NCBI RefSeq assembly: GCF_030272615.1
Contig: NW_026729178.1
Coordinates: 117,501 to 140,000, forward strand
DNA: 22,500 nt
DNA from: Cryptomeria japonica
Taxonomy: Eukaryota; Streptophyta; Pinopsida; Cupressales; Cupressaceae
Direction: 5' to 3'
Positions within the stretch are counted from its first letter, which is position 1. Each line of letters starts with the position of its first letter. The notes beneath the pieces are model-generated. The model did not search any database. It worked only from the letters and a program-made list of their open reading frames with translations, and had not been told where the DNA came from. Positions 18,327-22,500 of the stretch are shown piece by piece. Both the position numbers and the translations under genes were made by a program.

Positions 18327-18414
18327 GCCCCTCTAACTCGACCAATGCTGGCGCTCGAACGGTGGTAGCGCTCGGATTTTCATTGAGCGCCAGCATTGGT
18401 CGATTTAGAGGGGC
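18327..18414 (+). other. Near-perfect 30-bp inverted repeat after promoter 13
   Basis: Arms 18327-18356 and 18385-18414 are reverse complements at 29 of 30 positions (mismatch C18337/T18404), with a 28-nt loop. It begins about 32 nt after the start site and is the strongest stem in the promoter region. As RNA it would be a very stable hairpin in the leader; as DNA it could extrude a cruciform. Confidence 0.9.
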
Positions 18415-18560
18415 ATGCGAGATTCCCGAATGCTATGCGAGGGCTCTAACGGAAATGTCTATTGGTTTCGGTATGGATGCAATTGCGAGTGGTTCGGCAA
18501 AGGTAGTCGTTCCGATGCGTCCATGTCGTGGCCAAATCGATAATTCGATTTGAGCCCTCG

Positions 18561-18653
18561 TATAGCATTTGGGTCTCTCGATGTGATTCCGCATTCCAGT
18601 CCCTTTGGGCACTGCTTGAGCCGCATCCCAGGGGGTTCCCTTCCCAATAATCT
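18561..18653. other. Transition into the 188-bp array
   Basis: Diverged sequence with GCATTTGGGTCTCTCG and GAGCCGCATCCCAGG, recognisable as decayed versions of the 3' part of the 188-bp unit. No gene is seen. Confidence 0.5.
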
Positions 18654-21600
18654 GCCTCGCAACCCGATTGCTATGCGGTGAGGCTCCTCGGCCGCCTCGG
18701 AACTATCTGTGTATCAGACGCATCGCGGGATAAGGGGTTGGCAACGGTAGTCGCCCCAAGCGCGTCCGATGCTTGGACCATTCCGAGGCGGCCCTGAAGC
18801 CTCTTCCGTCTAGCCGTTGGGTCCTTCTCGCCGCATCCCTCGCCTCGCACCCCGATTGCTATGCGGTGAGGCTCCTCGGCCGCCTCGGAACTATCTGTGT
18901 ATCGGACGCGTCGCGGGATAAGGGGTTGTCACTGGTAGTCGCCCCAAGCGCGTCCGATGCTTGGACCATTCCGAGGCGGCCCTGAAGCCTCTTCCGTCTA
19001 GCCGTTGGGTCCTTCTCGCCGCATCCCTCGCCTCGCACCCCGATTGCTATGCGGTGAGGCTCCTCGGCCGCCTCGGAACTATCTGTGTATCGGACGCGTC
19101 GCGGGATAAGGGGTTGTCATTGGTAGTCGCCCCAAGCGCGTCCGATGCTTGGACCATTCCGAGGCGGCCCTGAAGCCTCTTCCGTCTAGCCGTTGGGTCC
19201 TTCTCGCCGCATCCCTCGCCTCGCACCCCGATTGCTATGCGGTGAGGCTCCTCGGCCGCCTCGGAACTATCTGTGTATCGGACGCGTCGCGGGATAAGGG
19301 GTTGTCACTGGTAGTCGCCCCAAGCGCGTCCGATGCTTGGACCATTCCGAGGCGGCCCTGAAGCCTCTTCCGTCTAGCCGTTGGGTCCTTCTCGCCGCAT
19401 CCCTCGCCTCGCACCCCGATTGCTATGCGGTGAGGCTCCTCGGCCGCCTCGGAACTATCTGTGTATCGGACGCGTCGCGGGATAAGGGGTTGTCACTGGT
19501 AGTCGCCCCAAGCGCGTTCGATGCTTGGACCATTCCGAGGCGGCCCTGAAGCCTCTTCCGTCTAGCCGTTGGGTCCTTCTCGCCGCATCCCTCGCCTCGC
19601 ACCCCGATTGCTATGCGGTGAGGCTCCTCGGCCGCCTTGGAACTATCTGTGTATCGGACGCGTCGCGGGATAAGGGGTTGTCACTGGTAGTCGCCCCAAG
19701 CGCGTCCGATGCTTGGACCATTCCGAGGCGGACCCGAAGCCTCTTCCGTCTAGCCGTTGGGTCCTTCTCGCCGCATCCTTCGCCTCGCACCCCGATTGCT
19801 ATGCGGTGAGGCTCCTCGGCCGCCTCGGAACTATCTGTGTATCGGACGCGTCGCGGGATAAGGGGTTGTCACTGGTAGTCGCCCCAAGCGCGTCCGATGC
19901 TTGGACCATTCCGAGGCGGACCCGAAGCCTCTTCCGTCTAGCCGTTGGGTCCTTCTCGCCGCATCCCTCGCCTCGCACCCCGATTGCTATGCGGTGAGGC
20001 TCCTCGGCCGCCTTGGAACTATCTGTGTATCGGACGCGTCGCGGGATAAGGGGTTGTCACTGGTAGTCGCCCCAAGCGCGTCCGATGCTTGGACCATTCC
20101 GAGGCGGACCCGAAGCCTCTTCCGTCTAGCCGTTGGGTCCTTCTCGCCGCATCCCTCGCCTCGCACCCCGATTGCTATGCGGTGAGGCTCCTCGGCCGCC
20201 TTGGAACTATCTGTGTATCGGACGCGTCGCGGGATAAGGGGTTGTCACTGGTAGTCGCCCCAAGCGCGTCCGATGCTTGGACCATTCCGAGGCGGACCCG
20301 AAGCCTCTTCCGTCTAGCCGTTGGGTCCTTCTCGCCGCATCCCTCGCCTCGCACCCCGATTGCTATGCGGTGAGGCTCCTCGGCCGCCTTGGAACTATCT
20401 GTGTATCGGACGCGTCGCGGGATAAGGGGTTGTCACTGGTAGTCGCCCCAAGCGCGTCCGATGCTTGGACCATTCCGAGGCGGCCCCGAAGCCTCTTCCG
20501 TCTAGCCGTTGGGTCCTTCTCGCCGCATCCCTCGCCTCGCACCCCGATTGCTATGCGGTGAGGCTCCTCGGCCGCCTTGGAACTATCTGTGTATCGGACG
20601 CGTCGCGGGATAAGGGGTTGTCACTGGTAGTCGCCCCAAGCGCGTCCGATGCTTGGACCATTCCGAGGCGGCCCCGAAGCCTCTTCCGTCTAGCCGTTGG
20701 GTCCTTCTCGCCGCATCCCTCGCCTCGCACCCCGATTGCTATGCGGTGAGGCTCCTCGGCCGCCTTGGAACTATCTGTGTATCGGACGCGTCGCGGGATA
20801 AGGGGTTGTCACTGGTAGTCGCCCCAAGCGCGTCCGATGCTTGGACCATTCCGAGGCGGACCTGAAGCCTCTTCCCTCTAGCCGTTGGGGCTTTCTCGCC
20901 GCATCCCTCGCCTCGCACCCTGATTGCTATGCTGTGAGGCTCCTCGGCCGCCTTGGAACTATCTGTGTATCGGACGCATCGCGGGATAAGGGGTTGGCAG
21001 TGGTAGTCGCCCCAAGCGCATCCGATGCTTGGACCATTCCGAGGCGGCCCTGCAGCCTCTTCCGTCTAGCCGTTGGGGCCATCTCGCCGCATCCCCCACC
21101 TCGCACCACGATTGCTATGCGGTGAGGCTCCTTGGCCGCCTCGGAACTATCTGTGTATCGGACGCATCGCGGGATAAGGGGTTGTCACTGGTAGTCGCCC
21201 CAAGCGCGTCCGATGCTTGGACTATTCCGAGGCGGCCCTGCAGCCTCTTCCGTCTAGCCGTTGGGGCCATCTCGCTGCATCCCCCACCTCCTCGGCCGCC
21301 TCGGAACTATCTGTGTATCGGACGCATCGCGGGATAAGGGGTTGGCAGTGGTAGTCGCCCCAAGCGCGTCCGATGCTTGGACTATTCCGAGGCAGCCCTG
21401 CAGCCTCTTCCGTCTAGCCTTTGGGGCCATCTCGCCGCATCCCTCGCCTCGCACCCCGATTGCTATGCGGTGAGGCTCCTCGGCCGCCTGGGAACTATCT
21501 TCGTATCGGACGCATCGCGGGATAAGGGGTTGTCACTGGTAGTCGCCCCAAGCGCGTCCGATGCTTGGACTATTCCGAGGCGGCCCTGTGGCCTCTTCCG

Positions 21601-22500
21601 TCTAGCCGTTGGGGCCATCTCGCCGCATCCCCCACCTCGCACCCCGATTGCTATGCGGTGAGGCTCTTCGGCCGCCTTGGAACTATCTTCGTATCGGACG
21701 CATCGCGGGATAAGGGGTTGTCACTGGTAGTGGCCCCAAGCGCGTCCGATGCTTGGACTATTCCGAGGCGGCCCTGCAGCCTCTTCCGTCTAGCCGTTGG
21801 GGCCATCTCGCCGCATCCCCCACCTCGCACCCCGATTGCTATGCGGTGAGGCTCCTCGGCCGCCTTGGAACTATCTTCGTATCGGACGCATCGCGGGATA
21901 AGGGGTTGTCACTGGTAGTCGCCCCAAGCGCGTCCGATGCTTGGACTATTCCGACGCGGCCCTGTGGCCTCTTCCGTCTAGCCGTTGGGGCCATCTCGCC
22001 GCATCCCCCACCTCGCACCCCGATTGCTATGCGGTGAGGCTCCTCGGCCGCCTTGGAACCATCTTCGTATCGGACGCATCGCGGGATAGGGGGCTGTCAC
22101 TGGTAGTCGCCCCAAGCGTGTCCGATGCTTGGACCATTCCTAGGCGGCCCTGAAGCCTCTTCCGTCTAGCCGTTGGGGCCTTCCCGCCCCATCCCTCGCC
22201 TCGCACCCCCGATTGCTATGCGGTGAGGCTCCTCGGCCGCCTTGGAACCATCTGTGTATCGGACGCATCGCGGGATAAGGGGTTGGCACTGGCAGTCGCC
22301 CCAAGCGCGTCCGATGCTTGGACCATTCCGAGGTGGCCCTGAAGCCTCTTCCGTCTAGCCGTTGGGGCCTTCCCGCCCCATCCCTCGCCTCGCACCCCGA
22401 TTGATATGCGGTGAGGCTCCTCGGCCGCCTTGGAACTATCTGTGTATCGGACGCATCGCGGGATAAGGGGTTGGCACTGGTAGTCGTCCCAATCGCATCC
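18654..22500 (+). repeat. 188-bp tandem array, about 20.5 units, probable 5' ETS
   Basis: TTGGAC(C/T)ATTCC recurs every 188 bp from 18773 to 22318, except for one 160-bp step after 21217 (a 28-bp loss near 21289) and a 1-bp gain near 22208. The array runs off the right edge. Units 2-5 are nearly identical; others fall into neighbouring subfamilies marked by GCGGCCCTGAAG, GCGGACCCGAAG, GCGGCCCCGAAG and GCGGCCCTGCAG. The recurring 70- and 94-codon frames follow the repeat period and are not genes. If promoter 13 is the gene promoter, this is 5' external transcribed spacer. Confidence 0.92.

Larger units (their letters stand above)
17241..18560 (+). repeat. Three diverged promoter units (about 440-490 bp)
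   Basis: Cores at 17358, 17799 and 18289 start units with a shared downstream order: start-site hairpin, second hairpin, (G)ATTGCTATGC-like phrase, GGCAATGGTAGTCG-like phrase, GTCTAGC(T)TTTGGG. Units differ far more from each other than the 157- and 311-bp families do, so they are older. A shortened promoterless fragment (GATTGCTATGC to CTAGCTTTTGGG) sits at about 18150-18210. Short open frames here are not conserved between units and are not called. Confidence 0.85.

Noticed and set aside
18654-22500. Repeated 70- and 94-codon frames that could suggest a repeated small-protein family
   Set aside because: They follow the 188-bp period exactly and start at TTG within the repeat; the repeat is collinear with non-coding promoter units.
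1-22500. Viral, transposon or other mobile-element genes
   Set aside because: No reverse transcriptase, transposase, integrase or capsid-like motif and no terminal repeats with target duplications were seen; the repeats are explained as rDNA spacer repeats.

Overview
This window is non-coding nuclear plant ribosomal DNA. I read it as the interior of one very long intergenic spacer (IGS) upstream of an 18S-5.8S-26S (35S) unit. Two findings fix the identity. First, two complete plant-type 5S rRNA genes lie on the minus strand (3370-3487 and 11307-11424), each with the internal control region and a T6 terminator. Second, 13 plus-strand copies of the plant RNA polymerase I start motif TATATAGGGG lie between 14117 and 18301. 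The Pol I direction predicts that 18S lies beyond the right edge and that the 3' end of 26S lies beyond the left edge; neither is in the window. A linked (L-type) 5S, antisense to the 35S unit, in an IGS longer than 22 kb suggests a land plant. A gymnosperm seems most likely, because linkage is reported in Ginkgo, Ephedra and podocarps, but the species cannot be named from the sequence. I see no credible protein-coding gene; the long open frames on both strands are by-products of stop-poor tandem repeats. Layout: 1-2880 is a GC-rich mosaic of palindromic GGTGCGCACC/GGAGCGCTCC subrepeats interrupted by AT-rich islands. 2881-3892 holds 5S copy 1 and its GC-rich flanks, 3893-4261 is A-rich degenerate repeat, and 4262-4742 is a short CACCC-type tract. 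4743-7863 is a second mosaic block. 7864-12679 is a second copy of 1-4742, at offset 7863 on the left and 7937 on the right, carrying 5S copy 2. The CACCC tract continues to about 13880. 14061-15062 carries six Pol I promoters in roughly 157-bp units, 15146-15771 is a 52-bp minisatellite, and 15772-16939 has four 311-bp units with one promoter each. 16940-17240 is an array of about six short repeats homologous to the promoter upstream element. 17241-18560 has three diverged promoter units. 18654-22500 is an array of about 20.5 units of 188 bp, probably in the 5' external transcribed spacer if the last visible promoter is the gene promoter. How the parts may work together (inference): the architecture resembles animal rDNA spacers, with duplicated spacer promoters and enhancer-like repeats homologous to the promoter upstream domain. 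Every promoter copy is followed immediately by a short inverted repeat that could fold in the first nucleotides of the transcript. The three right-hand promoters have a second, larger hairpin with covarying pairs. The 188-bp units are collinear with the downstream half of these promoter units, so much of the right half appears to have grown from one ancestral promoter module.
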